The notes: generated by a model from the letters alone, not told the origin. 64,000 bases of DNA from Allobosea sp. (GCF_017308015.1 NZ_JAFKFW010000014.1:1-64000); one strand, 5' to 3'; numbered from the stretch's first letter, positions 20,691-30,578 are shown. Numbers and translations are program-made.

Positions 20691-21266
20691 TCAATGCCCT
20701 TTGCCGGACGTCGCCGTCATCTTGTCGACCCAGGCGATGCCGATGGCGGAGAGAATGAAGACGACGTGGATCAGCGTCTGCAGCAGGACGCCGGCTTCGG
20801 TGTAGTTCGCCGTCTTGCCGGCAATGCCGATATTGCCGGCCTCGATGAAGGTCCTGAGCAGATGGATCGACGAGATGCCGATGATCGCCATGGCGAGCTT
20901 GATCTTGAGGATGCTCGCATTGACATGGCTCAGCCATTCCGGCTGGTCGGGATGGCCCTGGAGCCGCAGACGCGAGACGAAGGTCTCATAGCCGCCGACG
21001 ATCACCATGATCAGCAGGTTCGAGATCATCACCACATCGATCAGCCCAAGCACGACCAGCATGATCTGCTGCTCGCTGAAATCGAAGGCATGGGTGACGA
21101 GGTGCCAGAGCTCCTTGAGAAACAGGAAGACATAGACGCATTGTGCGACGATCAGGCCGATATAAAGCGGCAATTGCAGCCAGCGCGAACTGAAGATGAG
21201 GGTCGGCAGAGGCTTCAGGACGCCAGGCGTGGCGAACTGGGCAGACGGATCGCGCGGTTGCGCCAT
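20691..21266 (-). CDS. UPF0114 (YqhA-type) membrane protein
   Basis: A 191-residue inner-membrane protein with four hydrophobic segments (about residues 30-50, 68-90, 120-140, 160-180). It carries the UPF0114 signature IDVVMISNLLIMVIVGGYETFVSRL (pieces VVMISNLLIMVIVGGYE) and LKIKLAMAIIGISSIHLLR. The start at 21266 is chosen by family length; the longer frame adds 42 unlikely residues. Molecular function is unknown. Confidence 0.87.
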   Translation of the reverse strand: MAQPRDPSAQFATPGVLKPLPTLIFSSRWLQLPLYIGLIVAQCVYVFLFLKELWHLVTHAFDFSEQQIMLVVLGLIDVVMISNLLIMVIVGGYETFVSRLRLQGHPDQPEWLSHVNASILKIKLAMAIIGISSIHLLRTFIEAGNIGIAGKTANYTEAGVLLQTLIHVVFILSAIGIAWVDKMTATSGKGH

Positions 21267-21505
21267 GGGGGGTGCGTTCCTTCGGACTGATGTCGCTGTG
21301 CGGTGCAACGCTAGATGGCGAGGAAATTCCGTCCGCGCAAGCAGCTTGGCGCTGCTTTTTCGGGCAAAAGCGGCAGTTGCGCGACGGCCCATTTATGCCC
21401 GGATTGACTGCTATCTTCCCCTGCAGTCAGTGGACCGCTACATTCGAATCCAAACGGGGGAACATGCGGAGTTCCGCTCGCCTGATATCGCAGAGGAGTT
21501 TCGTC

Positions 21506-21967
21506 ATGATCAGGACTCTCGCCGTCGCTGCCGCCCTCGCCGGCGGCACCCTACTCGCCCTGCCCGCTTCGGCTGCCCCGCTCGCGCCCGCAACCTCCGC
21601 TGTCGCTGCGGCGCAGGCCGGCAACGATCTCGTCCAGACCGTCCAGTATCGGCGCTACGGCTATGGCCCGCGCTATTACGGCGGCTATCGCCGTGGCCCG
21701 GCGGTGGGCGCCGGGATCGCGGCCGGCATTATCGGCGGCGCGCTCGCTGCCGGTGCGCTGGCGGCACCGCCGCCGCCGGTCTACTACGAGCCGGCCCCTG
21801 TCTATGTCGCGCCGCCGGTGGTCTATGCTCCGCCCGTGCCCCGCGCCTATGGCTACAGCGTCGAAGACACCGATGCCGTCGCCTATTGCTCGCGCCGCTT
21901 CCGCAGCTACAACCCGGAAACCGGGACCTATATCGCCTCAGGTGGCATCGTCCGCGCCTGCCCCTGA
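21506..21967 (+). CDS. BA14K family protein, exported
   Basis: A 153-residue secreted protein. Residues 1-22 are a signal peptide (MIRTLAVAAALAGG...PASA). A tyrosine/glycine/arginine stretch (RYGYGPRYYGGYRRGP), an alanine/glycine hydrophobic segment and a proline-rich spacer follow. The C-terminal BA14K motif is AYCSRRFRSYNPETGTYIA. BA14K proteins are lectin-like and immunoreactive in Brucella; the role here is unknown. GAGGAG lies eight bases before ATG at 21506. It is a monocistronic gene with its own terminator. Confidence 0.87.
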   Translation: MIRTLAVAAALAGGTLLALPASAAPLAPATSAVAAAQAGNDLVQTVQYRRYGYGPRYYGGYRRGPAVGAGIAAGIIGGALAAGALAAPPPPVYYEPAPVYVAPPVVYAPPVPRAYGYSVEDTDAVAYCSRRFRSYNPETGTYIASGGIVRACP

Positions 21968-21997
21968 CAGCGGGCGACGATCTGTTCGCCGACAAGG

Positions 21998-22027
21998 ACT
22001 CCTCGCAGCAATGCGGGGAGTTTTCGT
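21998..22027 (+). terminator. rho-independent terminator of the BA14K gene
   Basis: ACTCCTCGC and GCGGGGAGT pair around AGCAAT and are followed by TTTCGTTT. Confidence 0.82.
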
Positions 22028-22101
22028 TTGCGGTTGAAAGCGGCTTGCCTTGGCGGCAGCCGTGCCGCTTATCCTGCAACTCGTCTGAATCGGAGCGTCT
22101 C

Positions 22102-22881
22102 GTGCGGATCGCCACCTGGAACGTCAATTCGGTCAGGCAGCGCCTCGGCCATCTCCTCGACTTCCTGAAGGAAGCCGAACCCGATGCGCTCTGCCTGCAG
22201 GAGCTCAAATGCGTGGATGCCGATTTTCCGCGCGCCGAGATCGAGGCGGCGGGCTGGCAGGTCGAAACGCACGGACAGAAGACCTTCAATGGTGTCGCGA
22301 TCCTCAGCCGTTCGCGGCTGGAGGATGTCCGGCGCGGTCTGCCGGGCGACGATGGCGACGAGCAGGCACGCTATCTCGAGGGCGTGCTGCCGCTCGGCGA
22401 GGGTGTGGTCCGCGTGGCCTCGATCTACCTGCCGAACGGCAATCCACCCAATACCGAGAAGTACCCCTACAAGCTTGGCTGGATGCATCGACTGACTGCC
22501 CATGCCCGGATGCTGCTGGAGCACGAGGAGCCGCTGGTGCTGGCAGGCGATTACAACGTCATCCCCGAGCCGCGCGATGCCCGTGACCCCGCCGCCTGGG
22601 TGAGCGATGCGCTCTTCCTGCCGCAGACGCGCGCCGCCTTTCGGGGGTTGACCCATCTCGGCCTGACGGAGGCCCTGCGCAGCACGACCGATGAGCCGGG
22701 GCTCTACACGTTCTGGGATTATCAGGCCGGCGCCTGGCAGCGGAACAACGGCATCCGCATCGACCATCTGCTGCTCTCTCCCCAGGCAGCCGACCGCCTC
22801 TCGGGCGTGCGCATCGCCAAGCATGTCCGTGGCTGGGACAAGCCCTCCGACCATGTTCCGGTTATGATCGAGCTGCACTGA
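22102..22881 (+). CDS. xthA: exodeoxyribonuclease III (AP endonuclease, XthA family)
   Basis: A Mg-dependent AP endonuclease and 3'-exonuclease of base-excision repair. The 259-residue protein starts at GTG 22102 with MRIATWNVNSVRQRL. It carries the catalytic LQELKC, YLPNGNPP, LAGDYNVIPEPRD, TFWDY, RIDHLLLS and SDHVPVMIEL (catalytic His). Length is normal for the family. Single gene. Confidence 0.96.
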   Translation: MRIATWNVNSVRQRLGHLLDFLKEAEPDALCLQELKCVDADFPRAEIEAAGWQVETHGQKTFNGVAILSRSRLEDVRRGLPGDDGDEQARYLEGVLPLGEGVVRVASIYLPNGNPPNTEKYPYKLGWMHRLTAHARMLLEHEEPLVLAGDYNVIPEPRDARDPAAWVSDALFLPQTRAAFRGLTHLGLTEALRSTTDEPGLYTFWDYQAGAWQRNNGIRIDHLLLSPQAADRLSGVRIAKHVRGWDKPSDHVPVMIELH

Positions 22882-22939
22882 CGGCGAGAAACCCCCGGAA
22901 ATCGATCGCGTTCGCGCTCGCAAGTTCATAAACCGCGGC

Positions 22940-23065
22940 ATCATTCCGGGCTCGTGCGCAGCACGCGAGCCAGGAACCCGGAACCGGCGCCTCCTTTTTC
23001 AAGGGAATCGGCTCTGGTTTCCGGGCTTGGACCTATGGCCGCCCCGGAATGACCGGATGGTTCCG
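22940..23065. repeat. palindromic intergenic element, TCATTCCGGGCTCG family
   Basis: The element opens with CATCATTCCGGGCTCG and closes with CCGGGCTTGG...CCCCGGAATGACC, giving inverted ends. An inner inverted pair is GCTCGTGCGCAGCACGCGAGC. The core ends match the small hairpin at 10374-10401. It fills most of the gap between xthA and the convergent ExoR-like gene. Confidence 0.6.
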
Positions 23066-23079
23066 TCGAAAACGATGGC

Positions 23080-24033
23080 TCAGTTCTGAACAGCGTTGCC
23101 GCTGCGCGAGTTCACCAGATGCTGCCGCTCGATCAGGGCCAGCGCCGCCGAGCGATCGCCGGCAGAGGCAGCCGCGAAAGCCACATCATGCCGCTCGATG
23201 ATCCAGCCTTCGCGGGCCGGATCGGCGCCTTCGCGCGCCATGGCGAGCCACATCAGGCCGAGCACCGGCTGGCGGGGCACGCCCCCGCCGCCACGCAGCA
23301 GCATCTCCCCGAAGGCGGCCCGGGCCGGAGCATGGCCCTTCTCCGCCGCGAGCTTCATCCAGCGCGCCGCCTGGCGCGGGTCGCGATTGGCGCCCTGCCC
23401 GGTCATGTAGAGGCGGGCGAGATTGTACTGGCCGTCCGGGTCGCCGAAATAGGAAGCGGCGTAATGGAACATGTCGAAGGCCCGGTCGGGGTTGGGCTTC
23501 ACATAGCTGCCCTTGATACCGTCCGAGAAATAATTGCCGAGCGCGACGAAAGCGCTTCCGACGAGCCGGGCATTGGCGGTGCCGGGAATCGCATCGGCGT
23601 TCTCGTCCGCGATCTTCGAGAAGTACTCGAAGGCCTTGAGATCATTGGCCGGGACGCCCTCGCCGCCGGCATACATCCGGCCGAGCTTGTACTGGGCGGT
23701 GAGATGCCCCTGCGACGCCGCGTATTCGAGCGCGCGCACGGCGCCCACCTTATTGCCGGCAGTGGAATCGCGCATCCAGGCCTTCAGCGCGTCGCGCGCG
23801 CTGGTGAAGGGCACGAGCGGCAGCGCCGTATGAGCTGCAGGCGTATCGGGAGCGGGAGCGATGGCTGCTGCATCCGAGCCGCCAGGCACGGAATCGTCCG
23901 GCTCCGGCAGCGCCCCGCCCGGGATGGCGCGCGGCGGCAGCAGCTTGGTGCCTGAGATGTCCTGAGCCAGGGCGGCCTGCGGGCCGCCGAGCATCAGGAA
24001 CAGGCATGCTATGATCGAGCTAGATATCCGCAT
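23080..24033 (-). CDS. Sel1-repeat periplasmic protein, ExoR-like
   Basis: A 317-residue exported protein with a signal peptide at residues 1-24 ([17 protein letters not shown]...ALAQ). Several Sel1/TPR-type repeats occupy about residues 95-290 ([57 protein letters not shown]). The order and wording resemble rhizobial ExoR, the periplasmic inhibitor of the ExoS-ChvI two-component system. I cannot confirm orthology, and exoS/chvI are not in the window. The start at 24033 is the one giving a clean signal peptide, and it overlaps the ilvD stop by 14 bases. Confidence 0.72.
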   Translation of the reverse strand: MRISSSIIACLFLMLGGPQAALAQDISGTKLLPPRAIPGGALPEPDDSVPGGSDAAAIAPAPDTPAAHTALPLVPFTSARDALKAWMRDSTAGNKVGAVRALEYAASQGHLTAQYKLGRMYAGGEGVPANDLKAFEYFSKIADENADAIPGTANARLVGSAFVALGNYFSDGIKGSYVKPNPDRAFDMFHYAASYFGDPDGQYNLARLYMTGQGANRDPRQAARWMKLAAEKGHAPARAAFGEMLLRGGGGVPRQPVLGLMWLAMAREGADPAREGWIIERHDVAFAAASAGDRSAALALIERQHLVNSRSGNAVQN

Positions 24034-25750
24034 AGCAATGGGTTTCGGCCGCCCCTCCTGGGTGGGTGACGGCGCCGCCTTTGGCGGAGCCGACGGTCTG
24101 CGCGTATTTCCACAGCGCGCCGGAATTGTAGTCGGTCTTCCGTGGCTTCCAGTCCTTACGACGCGACTCAAGTTCGGCATCAGAAAGGCGGACTGCGAGC
24201 TTTCCTGTGATGGCGTCGAGTTCGATGATGTCGCCGTCGCGGATCAGGCCGATCGGGCCGCCGACAGCGGCTTCAGGCCCGACATGGCCGACGCAGAAGC
24301 CGCGGGTGGCGCCCGAAAAGCGGCCATCGGTGATGAGCGCAACCTTGTCGCCCATGCCCTGGCCGTAGAGCGCGGCGGTGGTCGCCAGCATCTCGCGCAT
24401 GCCGGGGCCGCCCTTGGGGCCCTCGTAGCGGATGACGAGCACGTCGCCTTCCTTGTAGGTCCGGTTCTTGACCGCCTCGAAGGCGTCCTCCTCGCGGTCG
24501 AAGCAGCGCGCCGGGCCGGTGAAGACGAGCTGGTCCTCGGGCATACCGGCGATCTTCACGATCGCGCCTTCCGGAGCGAGATTGCCCTGCAGGCCGACGA
24601 CGCCGCCGGTGACCGTGATCGGCTTATCGGCGCGGTAGACCACGTCCTGCTGGTCGTTCCACTTCACCGAGGCCATGTTCTCGGCGATGGTCCGTCCGGT
24701 GACGGTCATGCAGTCGCCGTGCAGATAGCCGGCGTCGAGCAGGCTCTTCATCACCAGCGGGATGCCGCCGACCTCGAACATGTCCTTGGCGACGTATTTT
24801 CCGCCCGGCTTCAGATCGGCGATATAGGGCGTCTTCTTGAAGATCTCGGCGACCTCGAACAGATCGAAATCGATGCCGCATTCATGCGCGATCGCCGGCA
24901 GGTGTAGCGCGCCATTGGTCGAGCCGCCGGTCGCGGCGACGACCATCGCGGCATTTTCCAGAGCCTTGCGGGTGACGATGTCGCGCGGGCGGATGTTTTT
25001 CGCGATCAGCTCCATCACCATCTCGCCGGCGGTGTAGCAGAAGGTATCGCGGACATCGTAGGGCGCCGGCGCGCCGCAGCTATAGGGCAGCGCGAGGCCA
25101 ATCGCCTCGGCCACCGTCGCCATGGTGTTGGCGGTGAACTGGGCGCCGCAGGAGCCGGAGGACGGACAGGCGACCTCCTCGAGTTCCTTCAGGTCCTCGT
25201 CCGACATCGCGCCGACCGAATGCTTGCCGACAGCCTCGAACACGTCCTGGACGGTGACGGGGCGGCCCTTGAAATTGCCGGGCAGGATCGAGCCGCCATA
25301 GATGAAGATCGAGGGCACGTTGAGGCGCACCATCGCCATCATCATGCCGGGCAGCGACTTGTCGCAGCCAGCGAGGCCGACGAGCGCGTCATAGCAATGG
25401 CCGCGCATGGTGAGTTCGACCGAGTCGGCGATGACCTCGCGCGAGGCCAGCGACGACTTCATGCCCTGATGGCCCATGGCGATGCCATCGGTCACGGTGA
25501 TCGTGCAGAACTCGCGCGGCGTGCCGCTGGCGGAGGCGACGCCCTTCTTCACGGCCTGGGCCTGGCGCATCAGCGAGATGTTGCAGGGAGCCGCTTCGTT
25601 CCAGCAGGAGGCGACGCCGACGAAAGGCTGCGCGATCTGCTTCGCGGTCATGCCCATCGCGTAATAATAGGAGCGGTGCGGGGCCTTGGCCGGGCCGACG
25701 CTCACATGGCGGCTCGGCAGCCTCGACTTGTCGTACACACGCCCGTCCAT
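24020..25750 (-). CDS. ilvD: dihydroxy-acid dehydratase IlvD
   Basis: IlvD dehydrates 2,3-dihydroxy-isovalerate and its homologue in valine, leucine and isoleucine synthesis, using an iron-sulfur cluster. The 576-residue protein has the cluster cysteines in [17 protein letters not shown] and [16 protein letters not shown], plus [23 protein letters not shown] at 25750 is preferred over GTG at 25756 because AGGAC lies at a better distance. It is cotranscribed and overlapping with the ExoR-like gene. Confidence 0.96.
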   Translation of the reverse strand: MDGRVYDKSRLPSRHVSVGPAKAPHRSYYYAMGMTAKQIAQPFVGVASCWNEAAPCNISLMRQAQAVKKGVASASGTPREFCTITVTDGIAMGHQGMKSSLASREVIADSVELTMRGHCYDALVGLAGCDKSLPGMMMAMVRLNVPSIFIYGGSILPGNFKGRPVTVQDVFEAVGKHSVGAMSDEDLKELEEVACPSSGSCGAQFTANTMATVAEAIGLALPYSCGAPAPYDVRDTFCYTAGEMVMELIAKNIRPRDIVTRKALENAAMVVAATGGSTNGALHLPAIAHECGIDFDLFEVAEIFKKTPYIADLKPGGKYVAKDMFEVGGIPLVMKSLLDAGYLHGDCMTVTGRTIAENMASVKWNDQQDVVYRADKPITVTGGVVGLQGNLAPEGAIVKIAGMPEDQLVFTGPARCFDREEDAFEAVKNRTYKEGDVLVIRYEGPKGGPGMREMLATTAALYGQGMGDKVALITDGRFSGATRGFCVGHVGPEAAVGGPIGLIRDGDIIELDAITGKLAVRLSDAELESRRKDWKPRKTDYNSGALWKYAQTVGSAKGGAVTHPGGAAETHCYADI

Positions 25751-25846
25751 CGCCACTCGTCCTGTCCCCCGATCAGCACGGCGCGAAGATGTGCCACGCC
25801 CTGCCTGCCGGGAGCAATCGCGTCCCTGGAAACCTGAAAAACGTCC

Positions 25847-25871
25847 GGAACCTTGCCCGGGTCCGCGCGTT
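25847..25871 (+). promoter_or_regulatory. EcfG-type promoter motif with no clear downstream gene
   Basis: GGAAC at 25847-25851 and CGTT at 25868-25871 are separated by 16 bases, the alphaproteobacterial general-stress (EcfG) consensus. Only an unannotated stretch lies downstream on the plus strand. One such match is expected by chance in a window of this size, so it stays tentative. Confidence 0.3.
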
Positions 25872-26089
25872 ACCCTCGATTTCGATATATCTCAGGCACT
25901 TAACGCAGCGTTTTGCTGGGCTTTGTTTGTGGCGGCTTCGCGGCGATTGCGACGAACCGGGTGGTGCCAGGCACCGTTCCCATCCGAGTGTTGCGTCGAT
26001 GTCACAAAGCTTGAAGCGGCAGGATGACGTAACGGCGGCTGAAAGCCCACGGGATGCGAGCTCTCATCGCGAGCAGCAGCGCATGTGAT

Positions 26090-26170
26090 GTCTCGAAGGA
26101 TGCTCCGGACCGGTCGGGAGTTTCCTGAAATATCCTTCGAGACGCGCCTTCGGCGCTCCTCGGGATGAGG
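26090..26170. repeat. palindromic intergenic element, TCTCGAAGGAT family
   Basis: Perfect 12-base arms GTCTCGAAGGAT (26090-26101) and ATCCTTCGAGAC (26132-26143), followed by a second hairpin GCGCC-ttc-GGCGC and CTCGGGATGAGG. It shares TCGAAGGAT and GGATGAGG wording with the repeat at 40315-40355. Confidence 0.68.
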
Positions 26171-26196
26171 GACCGAGGAAAGAGCGGACTGGCTGC

Positions 26197-26778
26197 CTAC
26201 AGCACCATCGGCAGCACGAAGAAGCCGCCGACGATGACCGCGAGCAGGGCCAGCGCCGTCATCGGAAGATGCTTCTCGATGAAGATGCGGATGTCGTCGC
26301 CGTAGAAGCGCAGCGCCACCGCGATCATCAGGAAGAAGGTCGCGCGCGAGACGACCATGCCGATGGTGAACTTCCACAGGTCGAAATGCAGGAAGCCGGA
26401 CATGATCGTGACGATCTTGAACGGGATCGGGGTCAGGCCCTTGGTGACGAGCACCCAGAACCAGTAGTCCTGCGAGGTCGCGATCAGGCTGGCCGCCTTG
26501 TCCTGCAGCCCGTAGATGCCGATCAGCCAGGCGCCGACCGATTCATAGAGCAGCGCGCCGATGGCATAGCCGAGATAACCGCCGAGCACGGCGCCGAGCG
26601 AGCAGATGCCGGCATAGAACCACGCCCGGTCCGGCCGGGCGATGCACATCGGGATCAGCAGCGGAATCGGCGGGAGCGGGCTGAACGAGCTTTCGATGAA
26701 GGTGATGCCGAACAGCAGCCACGGGGCCGCAGGATGGGAAGCGTATGAAACGCACCAGTCATAGGCTCGCTTGAGCAT
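26197..26778 (-). CDS. YqaA-type (DedA/SNARE-associated superfamily) membrane protein
   Basis: A 193-residue inner-membrane protein. It has the superfamily signature FIESSFSPLPPIPLLIPM near residues 27-44 and GYLGYAIGALLYESVG, then KGLTPIPFKIVTIMSGF and a C-terminal hydrophobic helix. YqaA-like proteins belong to the VTT/DedA superfamily linked to membrane-lipid handling; no specific substrate can be read here. The start at 26778 lacks a strong ribosome site. Confidence 0.82.
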   Translation of the reverse strand: MLKRAYDWCVSYASHPAAPWLLFGITFIESSFSPLPPIPLLIPMCIARPDRAWFYAGICSLGAVLGGYLGYAIGALLYESVGAWLIGIYGLQDKAASLIATSQDYWFWVLVTKGLTPIPFKIVTIMSGFLHFDLWKFTIGMVVSRATFFLMIAVALRFYGDDIRIFIEKHLPMTALALLAVIVGGFFVLPMVL

Positions 26779-26956
26779 GGGTTCTGAACAGCCGGTCCTT
26801 GTGCCGCCACGCATTCTGCATGGCGGGTTTGCGTCGGGCGCATCTAAGCGGGGTCCGCGTGAGAATTCCAGTCCTCTCTTGGATCAACGTCAATTTGACG
26901 ACGATGGCGTGACCGGATTGCGTCGCCCTCGACGGGAAAACCACTCAACCTTCGTC

Positions 26957-27043
26957 ATGGTCGGGGCTGCCCCGACCATCCGTGTCTTCGTCGATGAAAC
27001 GCGGCGCCCAAGACGTGGATGCTCGCCGCGAGGGCGAGCATGA
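26957..27043. repeat. palindromic intergenic element, GTCGGGGCTGCCCCGACC family
   Basis: The first hairpin has perfect ten-base arms ATGGTCGGGG and CCCCGACCAT around CTG (26957-26979). It is followed by CGTGTCTT...AAGACGTGG inverted ends and a second hairpin GCTCGCC-gcga-GGGCGAGC. It occupies the 301-bp valS/yqaA spacer (26779-27079), which otherwise shows nothing recognisable. It may act as the valS terminator. Confidence 0.6.
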
Positions 27044-27079
27044 TGGTCATGTTCACAGACGCGCGTGATCACGGGTGCG

Positions 27080-29899
27080 TCACGCCAGCCGCGCCAAAGC
27101 CTCCGCGACCTTGAGCTTGCGGGCCTCGGCCGCGGCCTTGCGCTCGCGGTTCTCCTCGACGATCTCCTCGGGCGCGCGCGCCATGAAATCGGGGTTTCCG
27201 AGCTTCTTCTCGACGACCGCGATGTCCTGATCGAGCTTGGCGAGTTCCTTGGCCAGGCGCGAGCGTTCGGCATCGAGATCGATCAGGCCGGCGAGCGGCA
27301 GAGCCGCGACCTCGCCGCGCACGATGATCTGTGCCGACTGGGCCGGTGCCGCGACCTCAAAGGCGATATCGGAGACGCGGGCCAGCCGCTCGATCATCGG
27401 CCGCCAGTTCTCGATCGTCGCCCGCGTCGCCGCCGAAGCATTGACGAGGACGAGCGGGGCTTGCGTGCCCGCCGGCACGTTCACCTCGGACCGGACCGAG
27501 CGGATATCCGAGATCAGGTCGACGACGAAGCCGATCTCGGCTTCCGCCGCAGCATCCTTGAGCGCCGAGAGATCAGGCCAGCGGGTCAGGCAGACCAACG
27601 AGGCGTCGTCCACGGCGAGCTTGCGCGGGGCACCGGCCTCGGCCTTCTGCGACCAGAGCTCCTCGGTGAGGAACGGCATGAACGGGTGCAGGAGCTGGCA
27701 GATCAGGTCGATGACATAGGCGACCGTCGCCTGCGTCTCGGCGCGGGCCGCGGCATCGACGCCCTCGCCCTGCAGCACCGGCTTGGCGAGTTCGAGATAC
27801 CAGTCGCAGAACTGGTTCCAGACGAAGCGGTAGGCCGCGCCGGCTGCCTCGTTGAACCTGAAGCTCGGGATGCCGGCCGCGATCTCCTCGGCCGCTTGCG
27901 CCGCCTCGCTGAGGATCCAGCGGTTGAGCGGCTGCTTGACGCTGGCTGGATCGAAGCCCTCGGCACGGGCGCAGCCGTTCAGCTCGGCGAAGCGCGCGGC
28001 GTTCCAGATCTTGGTCGCGAAGTTGCGATAGCCCTCGACACGCTGCGTGCTGAGCTTGATGTCGCGGCCCTGCGCCGCCATGGCCGACAGCGTGAAGCGC
28101 AAGGCGTCGGCGCCGTATTTGTCGACCAGCGTCAGCGGATCGATGACGTTGCCCTTCGACTTCGACATCTTCGCGCCCTTCTCGTCGCGAACGATGGCGT
28201 GGATGTAGACGTCCTTGAACGGCACCTCGTCCATGAAGTTGAGGCCCATCATCATCATCCGGGCGACCCAGAAGAAGATGATGTCGAAGGCGGTGACCAG
28301 CGTCGCCGTCGGGTAGTAGTGCTTCAGTTCGGCGGTCTGCTCGGGCCAGCCCAGGGTCGAGAACGGCCAGAGCGCCGAGGAGAACCAGGTGTCGAGCACG
28401 TCCTCGTCGCGCGTCAGCGCGACGGTGTCGCCGTAATGCGCCATGGCGAGCGTCTGCGCCTCGGCCTCCGACTCGGCGACGAAGACCTCGCCGTCCGGCC
28501 CGTACCAGGCCGGAATCTGGTGGCCCCACCAGAGCTGGCGCGAGACGCACCAGGGCTCGATATTCTCCAGCCAGTCGTAATAGACCTTGGTCCAGTTCTC
28601 GGGCGTGAACTTGGTACGCCCGTCCTGCACCGCCTTGATCGAGCGCTGCGCCAGCGGCTTGACGTCGACATACCACTGGTCGGTGAGCCAGGGCTCGATC
28701 ACGACGTCGGAGCGGTCGCCATGCGGGACGGTATGGGTGTTCGGCTCGACCTTCACGAGGAGGCCACGGGCGGCCATCATCTCGACGACGCGGCGGCGCG
28801 CGACGAAGCGTTCGGCGCCGTCGAGCGCCAGCGTCTCGGCTTCCGGCCTGGCGCCCGCCAGGAAATCCTCGTTGCCCGCGAGCAGGATGCGCGCCTCGCC
28901 GTCGAGGATGTTGACGACGTCGAGCTGGTGGCGCTTGCCGACCTCGAAATCGTTGAAGTCATGGGCAGGCGTGATCTTGACGGCGCCGGTGCCCTTCTCG
29001 GGATCGGCATAGTCGTCGCCGAAGACCGGGATGACGCGGCCGACCAGCGGCAGCACGGCCTTGCGGCCGATCAGGTGCCCGATCTTTTCGTTCTCAGGAT
29101 GAACGGCAACGCCGGTATCGCCCAGCATTGTCTCGGGTCGTGTCGTCGCGACGGTGATGAAGGTCGAGGCGTCGTCCGCATCGTAGGTCGCGCCTTCGAG
29201 CGGGTAGTTGAAATAGTAGAGATGACCGTTCGGGTCGCGGCTCAGCGCCTTGTCGAGCTTGGCCGCGTCGAATTCTTCCTCGCCGCCGCGCTGCCATTTG
29301 AACGTGCCGGTCTTCTCGACCTGGAGGACCTCGAGATCCGAGATCGCGGTCTGGAACTTGGGATCCCAGTTCACCAGCCGCTTGGCGCGGTAGACCAGCC
29401 CCTGCTTGTGCAGGCCGACGAAGACCTTGAGGACGGCGGCCGAGAGCCCCTCGTCCATGGTGAAGCGCTCGCGCGACCAGTCGCAGGAGGCGCCGAGGCG
29501 GCGGAGCTGGTTGACGATCGTGCCGCCCGACTCCTCCTTCCACTTCCAGACTTCGGCGAGGAAGGCCTCGCGGCCCATCGTGCGGCGGTCGGTCTTGTTC
29601 TCGGCGGCGAGCTTGCGCTCGACGACCATCTGGGTCGCGATGCCGGCATGATCGGTGCCGGGCTGCCAGAGCACGTCCTTGCCGCGCAGGCGCTCAAAGC
29701 GGCAGAGCACGTCCTGCAACGTGTTGTTGAGCGCGTGGCCCATGTGCAGCGAACCGGTGACGTTCGGCGGGGGGATCACGATGCAATAGGGCTCGGCGCC
29801 GGGAGCTGCGCCCCTGCCCGCCTTGAAGGCCTGCCCCTCGTCCCAGGCCTTGCTGATCCGAGCCTCGACGGCGGCCGGTTCGAAAGTCTTGTCCATCAT
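27080..29899 (-). CDS. valS: valyl-tRNA synthetase
   Basis: Class Ia synthetase charging tRNA-Val. The 939-residue protein has the HIGH-type motif GSLHMGHALNNT near residue 45, the editing domain (VATTRPETMLGDTGVAVHPE, pieces TTRPETMLGDT), KMSKSKGNVIDP and a C-terminal coiled-coil (RSRLAKELAKLDQDIAVVEKKL in pieces). The start is one of two ATGs at 29899/29896, since the family N-terminus is MDKTFEPAAVE. A 983-codon frame on the opposite strand is a codon-bias shadow. Confidence 0.97.
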   Translation of the reverse strand: MMDKTFEPAAVEARISKAWDEGQAFKAGRGAAPGAEPYCIVIPPPNVTGSLHMGHALNNTLQDVLCRFERLRGKDVLWQPGTDHAGIATQMVVERKLAAENKTDRRTMGREAFLAEVWKWKEESGGTIVNQLRRLGASCDWSRERFTMDEGLSAAVLKVFVGLHKQGLVYRAKRLVNWDPKFQTAISDLEVLQVEKTGTFKWQRGGEEEFDAAKLDKALSRDPNGHLYYFNYPLEGATYDADDASTFITVATTRPETMLGDTGVAVHPENEKIGHLIGRKAVLPLVGRVIPVFGDDYADPEKGTGAVKITPAHDFNDFEVGKRHQLDVVNILDGEARILLAGNEDFLAGARPEAETLALDGAERFVARRRVVEMMAARGLLVKVEPNTHTVPHGDRSDVVIEPWLTDQWYVDVKPLAQRSIKAVQDGRTKFTPENWTKVYYDWLENIEPWCVSRQLWWGHQIPAWYGPDGEVFVAESEAEAQTLAMAHYGDTVALTRDEDVLDTWFSSALWPFSTLGWPEQTAELKHYYPTATLVTAFDIIFFWVARMMMMGLNFMDEVPFKDVYIHAIVRDEKGAKMSKSKGNVIDPLTLVDKYGADALRFTLSAMAAQGRDIKLSTQRVEGYRNFATKIWNAARFAELNGCARAEGFDPASVKQPLNRWILSEAAQAAEEIAAGIPSFRFNEAAGAAYRFVWNQFCDWYLELAKPVLQGEGVDAAARAETQATVAYVIDLICQLLHPFMPFLTEELWSQKAEAGAPRKLAVDDASLVCLTRWPDLSALKDAAAEAEIGFVVDLISDIRSVRSEVNVPAGTQAPLVLVNASAATRATIENWRPMIERLARVSDIAFEVAAPAQSAQIIVRGEVAALPLAGLIDLDAERSRLAKELAKLDQDIAVVEKKLGNPDFMARAPEEIVEENRERKAAAEARKLKVAEALARLA

Positions 29900-30038
29900 C
29901 GCATCGCTCGAACGCAGAAAGGCCGGGGAACCTGCCCCGGCCGGAAAAATCACGGGCCAAATAGGTCTCGGCCCTTAAGAGCCCATGCACGGGCCGCGCG
30001 TCAACGTTTTCGATGAGATGGCACGCCTTGCGCGGCCG

Positions 30039-30578
30039 TCAGGCGAGGTTCGACTGCAGGAACCAGAGCGACTTGTCGAGCATCCGGGAATAGTCGGTCA
30101 GGATGTCGGCGGTATCCGCATCGCCGGCCTCGTCGCAGGCATCGATCGCCTCGCGCACCTTGTTGGCGGTGTCGGCATAGCGCTCGATCAGCGCGGCCAG
30201 ATGGTCCTGAACGGAGACGATCTCGGTCGGATAGGGCTTGAGCGAGGTCGACTGCACCGTCGTCTGCGCCGTACCGAAGGCGATGCCGCCGAGCTGGGCG
30301 ATGCGCTCCGCGACCGTGTCGACATGGGTGTCGAGCTCGTCGCGGAATCCGTCGAGCATCAGATGGATGCCGATGAAGCCCGGCCCCTTCAGATTCCAAT
30401 GCGCCTGCTTGGTGACGAGCGACAGGTCGATTCCATCGGCCAGACGCTCGTTGAGCTGCCCGATGACCTTGGTCTTGGTGTTCGAGGTCAGGTCGACCCG
30501 GCTGGATTTGACCAGCTTTGCCGTGGTCGAGCTCTTGGGTGCGTTGCGCGGCGCGGTCTTGGCTGCGGTCTTGGCCAT
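30039..30578 (-). CDS. dps: Dps-family DNA-binding ferritin-like protein
   Basis: Dps forms a dodecamer that binds DNA and oxidises and stores iron, protecting against peroxide in stress. The 179-residue protein has a lysine/alanine-rich N-terminal tail (residues 1-28, likely DNA-binding). The ferroxidase ligands are spaced as in the family: His60, His72, Asp87, Glu91. GAGG precedes ATG at 30578. An EcfG-like promoter motif lies 70-94 bp upstream, divergent from a matching one for the next gene. Confidence 0.93.
   Translation of the reverse strand: MAKTAAKTAPRNAPKSSTTAKLVKSSRVDLTSNTKTKVIGQLNERLADGIDLSLVTKQAHWNLKGPGFIGIHLMLDGFRDELDTHVDTVAERIAQLGGIAFGTAQTTVQSTSLKPYPTEIVSVQDHLAALIERYADTANKVREAIDACDEAGDADTADILTDYSRMLDKSLWFLQSNLA

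Larger units (their letters stand above)
25751..26196. other. 446-bp intergenic region with repeats and an orphan promoter motif
   Basis: No convincing gene. It holds an exact GGAAC-N16-CGTT motif at 25847-25871 (plus strand), a short possible ORF at 25999-26088 without a good ribosome site, and a palindromic element at 26090-26170. The middle (25870-25960) is less GC-rich than the surroundings. Confidence 0.6.

Noticed and set aside
27065-30016. 983-codon open frame opposite valS
   Set aside because: It is a third-position GC shadow of valS: low-complexity, arginine/aspartate/leucine-rich, no family wording, and valS motifs are unambiguous on the other strand.
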